This document shows positions 55,972-64,000 of a DNA stretch of 64,000 nt, piece by piece; within the stretch, counting starts at the first letter, position 1; each line of letters begins with the position of its first letter. The notes below the pieces were generated by a model, which ran no database searches, had not been told where the DNA came from, and saw only the letters and a list, made by a program, of their open reading frames with translations. A program made the position numbers and the translations under genes. This DNA is from Vanrija pseudolonga (Eukaryota; Basidiomycota; Tremellomycetes; Trichosporonales; Trichosporonaceae): positions 434,001-498,000 of the forward strand of contig NC_085852.1 of the NCBI RefSeq assembly GCF_020906515.1, read 5' to 3'.

Positions 55972-57123
55972 TTACATTGACATGGACTGAGGGCCGATAC
56001 CGCCGTGAGCCTCTAGTGAGACGCCCTTCTCCCCAGTTGATGGGCCGGCTGGGACCCCACGCTCGCCGGGCACACAGGGGTTGTACACTAATCCCTCGGC
56101 GCTCATCCACTCCTCGAGCGCGTCGGAAAACGCATCCCCTTCAAGGTCTTTCAACGATTTCGCCCTGGTAGCCAAGTGTGACGGGTCGAAAGCGAGCTCC
56201 TTGAGGCGCTTCGTCTGGGCGTGGTTGAAGTCCTCAGCGCATGCGTAGTCGACGACGAGCTCCACCACCTCGAGGGGAAGGTCCGCGAGGGTAGGTCTTG
56301 AAGAGGATATGGTGCCAGGGTGGCTCAAGTATCCTACTGCCAGGATACCGAGTGCTTTCGCTTGAATCGATCGTTCGCGCTGCCGGCGCGAAGCTAGGAG
56401 ATCACGGATGGAAGGGTACAGGCGATGCTGCTGCAGCACATGTATGTGGCTCCAGCACACGCAGCGGGTCTGACAGCCCTTTGAGCGTCCACGTAGGCAC
56501 AGCGAGCTGATCCCCTCGTTCAATTCGATGAGAGCGTGAATCTCAACCATATGATACCAGAGGGTAAAGAAGCTTGCGGCGGAGTCGAGCACGATCTCGC
56601 GGAGGAACTGTGACCGTGGACTTGTGAGGAATGGCGCGAAAGCCCTTGCGTACTTCCCACTCACGAACCGCTCATATGGCCAAGGTATTCGGAGGCGTCG
56701 GAGGAACGGCAAGTCAAGGCGGTGAAGGATGGCGCCCAGGGGAAGATCGATGCTCTGAGGGCGGCAGGTATAGTCGATGCCAAGTTCCGTGACTTGCGAC
56801 GAGTTGATGACCTGCATGGTCGCTTGGAACGCCTCGGCGCCGGAATTGACCGGGAAAACTTTGATTGTAATGGCAGTAGTGTCGTCGTCTTCAGAAACCC
56901 GCACGTCGTCGAAGCTTGCAGCTACGGCATCGCAAGCTTCGACGAGCTGGTAGTAGGCCATTTCTGGCTCAACCAACGTCGATTTCAGCCTCGGACGGTA
57001 GAGTGTGAAGGTGTACTCGCCTACTGTAGTGTCAGCTCCGTTTCCTTGGGTGGCAAACTCACCATGTTGCATGTGGTTCGGACCAAGCCACGATGCGGTT
57101 GACGAACCGGTCGGCACCGACAT
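55972..57123 (-). CDS. C-x-C-W family protein, tandem copy 3
   Basis: Third and most divergent paralogue: exons 57123-57063 and 57023-55972 give 370 aa. A 39-nt intron near the start (GTGAGT, GCTGAC, CTACAG) has no in-frame stop; removing it joins NHMQH to VGEYTFTLYRP, in line with the sisters' N-termini. Shared elements are LRRLRIPWP, the cysteine group ending C-V-C-W (about 211), LPLEVVELVVDYA (about 268), HLATRAKSLKDLEGDAF and ALEEWMSAEG. A Gly/Ser-rich tail of about 40 residues follows. Codon use is less GC-biased than in copies 1 and 2, suggesting an older or less expressed copy. Function unknown. Confidence 0.75.
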   Translation of the reverse strand: MSVPTGSSTASWLGPNHMQHGEFATQGNGADTTVGEYTFTLYRPRLKSTLVEPEMAYYQLVEACDAVAASFDDVRVSEDDDTTAITIKVFPVNSGAEAFQATMQVINSSQVTELGIDYTCRPQSIDLPLGAILHRLDLPFLRRLRIPWPYERFVSGKYARAFAPFLTSPRSQFLREIVLDSAASFFTLWYHMVEIHALIELNEGISSLCLRGRSKGCQTRCVCWSHIHVLQQHRLYPSIRDLLASRRQRERSIQAKALGILAVGYLSHPGTISSSRPTLADLPLEVVELVVDYACAEDFNHAQTKRLKELAFDPSHLATRAKSLKDLEGDAFSDALEEWMSAEGLVYNPCVPGERGVPAGPSTGEKGVSLEAHGGIGPQSMSM

Positions 57124-57698
57124 GGCCACGCGAAGGGAGGAGGGGGCTGATCTGTAGGCGCAGGTTGTTACAGTGATGTACTGTACCAGAACAGACGGGG
57201 CAGAGGGTATGGGGGAATGAAAGAAATACAGGGTGCCGTCGTGAGATGTATACGGCGGACGTCATGGGTGGCAACACTTGAAGGTGCAGCGTGCCTGGGC
57301 GACCTTGGTTATGAGCAGCAAATCTGGGCCAGAACAACTAAAGTCTCCCAGGGTGTGACTCGTGGGACGGGAACCGAGGAACAGTGCACCAGTACTATCC
57401 TTTCTTTCCTGTTGGCCAGACGTTCAAGTGCCCTCCTTGCAATAAGGACCGGTCTAAGGTCGCGATGGATGTCTTTGATCACCTCCTGGGTTGCGTTTTG
57501 CCACTCGACCTGCCTGATTGCCACGTGTTGCCACATGGCTGTTTTTCCTCGATTCTCCGGAATCAATCAGTCGCAGCTGACACTCCCTTTGCCACCCAAC
57601 AATACTCAACTCCTCGACACTTTCATTGTGCATTGCTTCAGTCACAACAACCTCGCATCTGCTTCTGCCCCCTCACACCTCGACTCACTCGACCCAGC
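57124..57698. promoter_or_regulatory. Divergent promoter, C-x-C-W copy 3 and SPF30
   Basis: 575 bp between divergent starts; no gene is seen. The stretch nearest the SPF30 start (from about 57590) is C/T/A-rich. Confidence 0.4.
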
Positions 57699-58541
57699 AT
57701 GGACGACATCCAGACCTTCCGCGACCAGCTCGCCCTCGTCAACATCCAGCTCGAGAGCGACCCAGACAACGAGGACCTGCTCACCCTCAAGAAGGAGTTT
57801 GACGAGCTCATCAGCCTCACCGAGCTCGCGGCATCTGCCAGTGCGCCCAAGGGCGAGTCGAGCAAGTCCAAGTCCAAGGCCAAGGACAAGGAGTCTGGAG
57901 GTGGGGCGAGCAACCTGAACTGGCAGGAGCTGGGCGAGTACAAGGCCGGCATGGACTGCATGGCCAAGTACGCCAAGGACGGCAAGTGGTGAGTGATGAT
58001 GCTGGTCTAGGGTGTGGGCTTGAGCTGACTCTCCCAGGTACCCCGCGCGCATTAACGCTGTTGTCGGCTCAAAAGACTCGCCGCTGTACACGATCACGTT
58101 CAAGGGCTACTCGTCGTCGACAAATGTCCCCCTCTCGTCTCTCCGCCCACACGACCCATCAGCGCCTATACCCCAGCCTGTGGAGCGCAAGCGTCAGCAC
58201 GAGGACCTGAGCGAGCGCGAGAAGGAGAAGAAGAAGAAGAAGGGAGAAAAGTGGATGGAGAGCCAGAAGGCCAAGTCGGAGGAGGCGCGCGGCAAGCAGA
58301 ACGCCTGGGAGAAGTTTGGAAAGAAGGCCCAGAAGAAGGGCATCTACATTGCTGGCCTCGAGGGCAAGAGCGTGTTCCGGACAAGCGAGAGCGCGACGGG
58401 TGAGTTGGGATTGCTTTTGGCCGTGTGCTGCAGTGCTAACACCCTCCCGCAGGCAGAGTAGGCGTCTACAACTCTGGCAAGCCCATGACCGACTACGAGC
58501 GTATGGGCAAGCACAAGTTTGAGCGCGGCAACCTCCACTAG
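57699..58541 (+). CDS. SPF30: Tudor-domain splicing factor SPF30/SMNDC1
   Basis: Spliceosome assembly factor of the SMN-related SPF30 family; its Tudor domain binds dimethyl-arginine tails of Sm proteins and helps recruit the tri-snRNP. Exons 57699-57988, 58038-58399 and 58453-58541 give 246 aa. An N-terminal helical hairpin (IQTFRDQLALVNIQLESDPD, then LKKEFDELISL) leads to the Tudor domain GMDCMAKYAKDGKWYPARI...YTITFKGY (about 85-135). A Lys/Glu-rich helix and KNAWEKFGKKAQKKG-like sequence (here QNAWEKFGKKAQKKGI) follow, with the family ending FRTSESATGRVGVYNSGK. The second intron falls within that ending. Confidence 0.93.
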
Positions 58542-59026
58542 GCTCCACGCCGCGACAGGCAAAGAAAGCCCGGACGTGTCCCCCGTCGTTCATTCGTTCA
58601 CCCTCACAGTACTGCCCGAGCGCGTCGGGTCCCCGAAACGCGGCGGCACGGGCGACAGTGGCTCGTGTCCCGCTCCAACCAATGTAAAAACAACTCTACT
58701 CGTACGAACCATGCCTCCATGTCCCCTGCCCCTTCCCTTCCCTCCCCCTCCCCTCCCTCTGTATTATGCGCGCTGAGTCACTGTCTGCCAGACGTCGACG
58801 GTGTCGACCGTGTCTGCAAAGGTATGTCTCGTGGGTCTGGTATGATCGTGGTTCTCCTACATATAGAATAGACAGCCCATGTATGGTGTGCTGCTGTGGT
58901 TGGGGCGTGTGATGCTCCGCTGCGCTGACGAGTCACCACTCACACGATGATTAGGTATGCATGTAGTGTACAGAGGTACGGTGAGGGGTAGTGGCGGTGA
59001 GAATGTGAGGCGTGTGTGCAGCCTTG
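58542..59026. other. Convergent 3' region, SPF30 and BET1
   Basis: 485 bp between two stop codons. C/T-rich runs at 58720-58770; no gene, only expected 3' untranslated sequence. Confidence 0.4.
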
Positions 59027-59723
59027 CTACCGCCTCAAGAACCAGACAATGATAAAGATCCAGAGGACGATGAGGAGGAAGCCCATGAACCAGCACCAGT
59101 TTGAGCCCTGTCGCTTGGCCATCTTGGTCATGCGCTTCCACGTCCCGCTGAGGAGGTTGCCCGTGGATCCAAACGTGTCGTTCTTGGGTCAGCAATGTGC
59201 CACGTCGTCTCACCCACCATGCCCGCAAGCTCGAGGTTGCCATCGCGCACCTCCTTGCCAATGCCGACAGTGAGCTGTGGACGTCAGCACCGCGCGCGCG
59301 CGCCACCTGCCCCAGCAACAAACTTACATTCTTCAAAATGTCCACCTTGCCAAGCAGCCCGCCTAGCCGGTCGTCGTTGTGCTGCTCGAGCTCGTACGCC
59401 GTGCGCGTGTACCCCGCGCCGCCGGCACCGCCCGAGGACATGCCCCCGCCGAACGGCGACTCGGAGTACGCGCTCGCGCTTGAGCCGGGGCGCGGGAACG
59501 GGCTGCTGCGGCCCTGCGGGGCGGCGAAGCCGGATCCTGGACCCCCGCCGTACGGCTGCGCCGGGGCAAAGCCCGCGCCGGGCCCAGCTGGGGAGCCGCG
59601 CCCGCTCGGAGGGAGGAGCACGGGGCTCGGCGTGCCTGTTGGTCTGTCGGCGTCGAGGCGGCGGTTGACTCGGCTCAGTCTGGCGTCAGCGGCGGTATCG
59701 TGGAGCTTGACGTACCCGCTCAT
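59027..59723 (-). CDS. BET1: ER-Golgi SNARE Bet1
   Basis: Qc-type SNARE for fusion of ER-derived vesicles with the cis-Golgi. Exons 59723-59328, 59274-59218 and 59182-59027 give 202 aa. A Gly/Pro/Ser-rich N-terminal extension of about 105 residues, longer than in most Bet1 proteins, leads to the SNARE motif (YELEQHNDDRLGGLLGKVDI, then LTVGIGKEVRDGNLELAGMNDTF in two pieces) and a C-terminal anchor NWCWFMGFLLIVLWIFIIVW (180-199). By alignment with known Bet1 sequences the central layer residue, Gln in animals and Ser in budding yeast, appears to be Gly here. It shares a 278-bp divergent promoter with SEC24. Confidence 0.92.
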
Positions 59724-60001
59724 TGTTGCTTGCTGCGGTGTGGAAGAGTGAAGAGTGTGGTTGCAGCAGACAGCGCAACGATTGCGATGTGGTGGTTGTC
59801 GTGGTGTTGTCCATCTCATGACGGACTCCCAGTGGGTGTCATGTGGGATCGCTCGCAGGAGCAGTAGTAAATTTGCTTCCGTCGCTGGTTGACTTTGGTG
59901 ACGAGCGACGTGTCGAAGATTCAACAAGATGACCGGCTAGTGCAGTGACGCGGCATTTCGACAACTTGGAACTCTTTATATCTCACACCTCACTACTCAC
60001 C
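59724..60001. promoter_or_regulatory. Bidirectional promoter, BET1 and SEC24
   Basis: 278 bp between divergent ATGs of two ER-to-Golgi transport genes. A TTTATAT lies at about 59975-59981, close to the SEC24 start. Confidence 0.55.
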
Positions 60002-63000
60002 ATGGCGCCTCGATCACGGCACGCAGTGGACCCCAGTCTCACTGCGCCAGCCCAGCAGGACCAGTGGCAACAGCACCAGCCGGCGCCCCAGCTCAACCCA
60101 CAGTATGGGCCTGGGCCGGCGCAGCAGCCGCACCATGGCCAGCCGCCGCAGACATTCGCGCCGGCCTTCGCTGGCCAGCAACAGCCAGACCATGGGCAGC
60201 AGTTCCAGCCGGGATACCAGCCGGGTTACCCTCAGCAGCAGCAGCAGCATCAGCAGCAGCAGCAGTGGATCAACCCCGCTGGACCGCAGCTGCACCCCGT
60301 GAACGAGCGCCAGGCGGCCCCGTCAGGCCCGTACGCGCCCCAGCAGCCCAGCGGCAACGCCCACCCAACATCGCATCCCCGCACGCAGCTCGCGCCGCCA
60401 GACCAGCAAGCGGTGCCCAACTACCCGCCCGAGAACCACATCCCGCCGCCGCCGCACAGCGCCGGCCCGCAGCTCCGCGGGCCGCGGATCCGCGTCGACC
60501 CGAGCCAGATGCCCGACCCCATCGAGGCGCAGGAGCTCGACCAGAACCTCTATGACGAGGAGGACTTCCAGACGTGCGACACGCACGGCTTGATACCCCT
60601 TGCTGTTACCGACTACCGGGGCATCGACCAGGGTGGGTGCGGGCGGTTGGAATCACTGATTGACGGCAGGCAACTCGCTCCCTCGGCACTTGAGGGCCAC
60701 GCTCCCGACGATCCCTTCGACCGCCGCGCTTCTCGACACGACAGGGCTGCCGTTCTCGCTTGTGATCCAGCCGTTCGCCCAGCTGCGCTACGACGAGGCG
60801 CCTATACCGCTCGTGTCGAACTGGGTCGCGGGGGAGAGCGCTTTCGACGCGCCCCGCGCGCCCAGCGGCGCCGAGGACGAGGGACCACCCAGGTGTGACA
60901 AGTGCCGCGCGTACATCAACCCCTGGGTCCGGTTTACGGACGGAGGTCGCCGATGGGCGTGTAACCTCTGTGGTGCGGAGACGCCAGTACCGGCATCCTA
61001 CTACTCTCACCTGGCGCCGACAGGAACCAGGCTGGACCACCAGGAAAGGCCAGAGCTCCTGCACGGCACTGTTGACTTTGCCGTCCCCCGCGACTACTGG
61101 TCGGTCCAGCCTTCTGGATCGATCCTCGACGTGCCCGACCACACGGCCGACGCGCTCGCTACGACCGGCGCGGACCTGCTCGGCGCGCTCCAGTCCAGCT
61201 TGGGCCAGACCCCGACAAGGGGTAACACGCCTGCGCCGGGCCACAAGGGCGCCGCGAACCACAAGGAGGACCGCCGTCTTCGCCGCCCCGTGCCACTGGG
61301 GCGAGTGTTCATTCTTGATGTCTCGGCCAGCACCGTGCAGCGTGGTGTCCTTCGCACTGTCTGTGAGGGCATTTCCAAGGCATTGTTTGGTTCCAAGCCA
61401 GCCGGTGCGGAGGAGACGGAGGGTGATGATGTCGATGAGGAGGTCATTGGTGCAGGCGAGCGTGTCGGTTTCGTCACGGTAGGCGACAGCGTCGGCTTCT
61501 GGAACGTCTCGGCGGCACTGGACGGCCCTCAGCTGCTCGTCGTCCCCGACGTCGACGACATGTACTGCCCCCTGGCGGGCGGCTTCCTTGTCGACCCAGC
61601 CGAGTCTAGGTGAGCTGACGTCGCCTGGCATGTAGCTGACCCTACAGATCACAAGTCGAGGCCCTCCTCACTCTCATCCCTGACATGTACGAGAGGCAGC
61701 CTGAGGGCACCGCCTGCGCGATTGGAGCTGCCATCAAGGGCTCGCTTGATGGACTGCGCCACATCGGTGGCCAGATCAACTTCTTCCTTGGCGGACTGCC
61801 CCAGATCGGCCCTGGAAAGCTCAAGCCTCGCGATGACATCAACCTCGCTGGTACGGAGAAGGAGAAGGCACTGTTCCAGCCGGGCGATGCGTTCTGGCGC
61901 AATGCGGCGGACGAGCTTGCCGAGGCTGGTGTCGGCGTCAACGCGTTTGTGTTCCCCGACAAGGCCATGGATCTGGCATCGGTCGGCGCACTGTCCATCG
62001 TGACTGGCGGCGAGACATTCTTCCACCCCAGGTTCGAAGTGGTCCGCGACAGAGAGATAATCGGCGACGAAATCAAGCGCGTCGTTGTCCGTGAAACGCC
62101 ATACAACGCGACTGTCCGCGTTCGCTGCTCGAACGGTCTGCGCATCAGCGAGCACACGGGTAACTTCTACCAGCGCTCCATGACCGACCTCGAGTTTGGC
62201 ACCCTGGACGAGGCCAAGGCTTTCACTGCCACCATCCGCCATGAGGGCCACCGTCTCAACGACCGCGACCTGTCGTACATCCAGGTCGCGACCCTGTACA
62301 CCAGCGCGAGTGGTGAACGACGAGTCCGTGTCCTCAACCTGTCGCTCCCTGTCTCGAGCCTCATTGGCAACGTGTTCCGCTTTGCCGACTTTGACGCGAG
62401 CGTCACTACGATGTACAAGGAGGCTGTTGCGCAGCTGCCCTACAAGGGCCTGCGGGACATCCGCAAGATCTTGATTGAGCGCGCGAACCGCGTTCTCCTG
62501 ATGTACAGGAAACACTGCGCACCAGCAGTTCAGGCAGGCCAGCTCATCCTGCCTGAGGGATTCAAGCTCTTGCCACTATACACATTGTGTATGATCAAGT
62601 CCAAGCCCCTCAAGGGTGGCAACGTGGTCGCCGACGTCCGCACGCACTACAAGATTGTGGCCAAGTCTGCGTCCGCCACGGCCATCATGAGCCAGCTCTA
62701 CCCTCGCCTCCTGGCGATCCACGACCTCAAGGACACGGCAGGCTTCCCTGGACCCAACGGCCGCCTCCGCATCCCACGGTTCATGCGCGCATCGTACCAG
62801 TGGATGGTGGCAGATGGTGCCTATTTGCTAGTCAACAGCGAGATTGCCATGATCTGGCTCGGCTCGGCTATCAACCCAAGGGTCCTCGACGACCTTTACG
62901 GTGTCGAGAACTTGGACGAGCTCGACACGCGCATCACTCAGCTGCCCAAGCTGCCTACGCTGTTGTCGACGCAGGTCCGCAACCTGCTCACGCACCTCGA

Positions 63001-63245
63001 GCGCATCATCGGCCACTCGTTGCCGGTTCTCATTGTCCGCCAAGACCGTGACGGCCTCGAGCTCGAGTTTGCAAACTCGCTCATCGAGGACAGCAACAAT
63101 GATGCGTTGAGCTATGCTGACTGTGAGTACTGGGCTCTGATTACATGAACAACGCTGACACGTCCCAGTCCTCATGACGGCGCACCAGGCCATCACCAAC
63201 GAGTTGAGCGGCAAGAGCGATGGGTGGAAGGCGCCTTGGAGTTAG
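60002..63245 (+). CDS. SEC24: COPII coat subunit Sec24
   Basis: Cargo-binding subunit of the COPII coat, paired with Sec23 on ER exit sites. Exons 60002-60632, 60670-61609, 61648-63122 and 63169-63245 give 1040 aa. The N-terminal 170 residues are Gln/Pro-rich with two polyglutamine runs. Then come the zinc finger (CDKC...CNLC, about 286-312), the trunk domain (VFILDVSASTVQRGVL and following, then PDMYERQPEG and FFLGGLPQIGPG), the beta-sandwich, the helical domain and the gelsolin-like end (AYLLVNSEIAMIWLG). The length is usual for Sec24 and all domains are present. Introns are 37-46 nt. Confidence 0.96.
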
Positions 63246-63832
63246 GACGTGAGTTCAGGCTGGCTCTGATCGCGTAGGTGGTGGGTAGGTGGTAGTACTA
63301 GACTAGGATTTTATTATTCTGGGTGATGCGGCGGCGGTGTCGGCTGCGTTGCAAAGTGGTCGAGGTCACGAAACAGCATGGTATGGGGATATGCATTCAG
63401 GATTTAGTTGAAGCTTGCTCGTCGAGGCTCGTCGAGGCTCGTCGAGACTGTCTTTTGCCTCATTGGGACGTGAAGCTGCCACCTCGCGTTTGGTCCCGCC
63501 AGGCCCAGCCAGTCCAGCCAGCCGCCCCGCGCGAGCCGCCGCCGCCGCCGCCATTGACGACCACACACACACGATGCGACCATGTTGAACCCATCATCCT
63601 CAGACTCATCACAACAACTCACTCTTCTCCCCATCCCATCGACTACCACGCTCGTTGAAAGCGCCTCGGAAGCGACAAGCGCACGAGGTATTCCCCGCCC
63701 AAAACTCGCCACCGACCGACGCCGACGCCCGCCCGCCGCCGGCTCGACTCGCCTTAGCCCGGCGTACCCGCCTCCCATCGACTCTCCTCTCCCACACCCC
63801 TCCCCACCACCACCACCACCACCACCACCAAC
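63246..63832. promoter_or_regulatory. Promoter region of the last gene, simple repeats
   Basis: 587 bp. A GAGGCTCGTC unit is repeated about three times at 63420-63445, and a (CCA)8 run lies at about 63806-63830 directly before the next ATG, within a C-rich leader. No gene is seen. Confidence 0.4.
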
Positions 63833-64000
63833 ATGTCCGACTCGAACCCCATCACATCAGTCGCGCCGTCGACCAACCCCATCACGTCCGTGTCGGCGTC
63901 GTACCCCCAGTCCGGGGGCCAGATGTACACGAACCAGGCGCTGCTGAGCCAGCTCAACCTAGACCTCCGGGGCCGCCTGTTCCTCGTCGAGCGCGAGACG
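63833..64000 (+). CDS. Partial gene at right edge, unrecognised
   Basis: Open from the ATG to the end of the window (56 codons). The start is supported by the CCA/C-rich leader ending in CAACATG. The protein begins MSDSNPITSV with a repeated NPITSV element, then SYPQSGGQMYTNQALLSQLN and LDLRGRLFLVERET. This looks like a disordered start running into a folded domain. Too little is present to name it. Confidence 0.6.
   Translation, partial: MSDSNPITSVAPSTNPITSVSASYPQSGGQMYTNQALLSQLNLDLRGRLFLVERET

Noticed and set aside
60606-61652. Long antisense open frame over SEC24
   Set aside because: Shadow of the SEC24 coding exon, no recognisable domain.

Overview
The window is nuclear DNA of a GC-rich basidiomycete yeast, most likely a tremellomycete of the Trichosporonales type. 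The evidence is dense gene packing on both strands, many very short introns (mostly 32-50 nt, GTGAGT/GTGGGT donors, a CTGAC or CTAAC branch site often only 7-15 nt before the AG), pyrimidine-rich leaders, and fungal housekeeping genes in basidiomycete form. Exon structures were worked out by hand. Nearly all reconstructed coding sequences come out as whole numbers of codons, which supports the models. No tRNA, rRNA, CRISPR array or recognisable transposon or virus-like element was seen.

Layout. 0-7.3 kb: a Zn2Cys6 transcription factor, a Rab6/Ryh1 GTPase with two adjacent 4-nt exons, and a convergent pair (alpha/beta hydrolase and aldo-keto reductase) whose promoters share a repeated 10-mer. 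7.8-17.8 kb: a proline-rich protein, two single-pass membrane proteins of unknown role, and a secreted phytase-like esterase with a mucin-like repeat linker. 18.4-25.8 kb: UBA3 (NEDD8 E1), a class I glutamine amidotransferase ending 31 bp before it, the splicing factor ESS2/DGCR14 and a beta-lactamase-fold hydrolase. 27.4-32.8 kb: three tandem F-box-like paralogues. 32.9-41.8 kb: an MFS permease, a multi-pass membrane protein, an EVE-domain THYN1 homologue and the DBP6 helicase. 42-52 kb: the TORC2 subunit RICTOR/Ste16, a coiled-coil nuclear-type protein with a SUMO-interaction-like motif, and the mitochondrial receptor Tom70. 53.4-57.1 kb: three tandem copies plus a shard of an uncharacterised C-x-C-W family. 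57.7-63.2 kb: SPF30 (Tudor splicing factor) and the divergent pair BET1 and SEC24. A further gene runs off the right edge.

Functionally the segment mixes a conserved backbone (vesicle traffic: Rab6, BET1, SEC24; splicing: ESS2, SPF30; ribosome assembly: DBP6; neddylation: UBA3; TORC2: RICTOR; protein import: Tom70) with two islands of tandem, apparently lineage-specific gene families. The most unusual observations are the consecutive 4-nt microexons in the Rab gene, the shared GAGTGGAGGT promoter element, the C-x-C-W family, and in-frame splice signals that could join the amidotransferase to UBA3.
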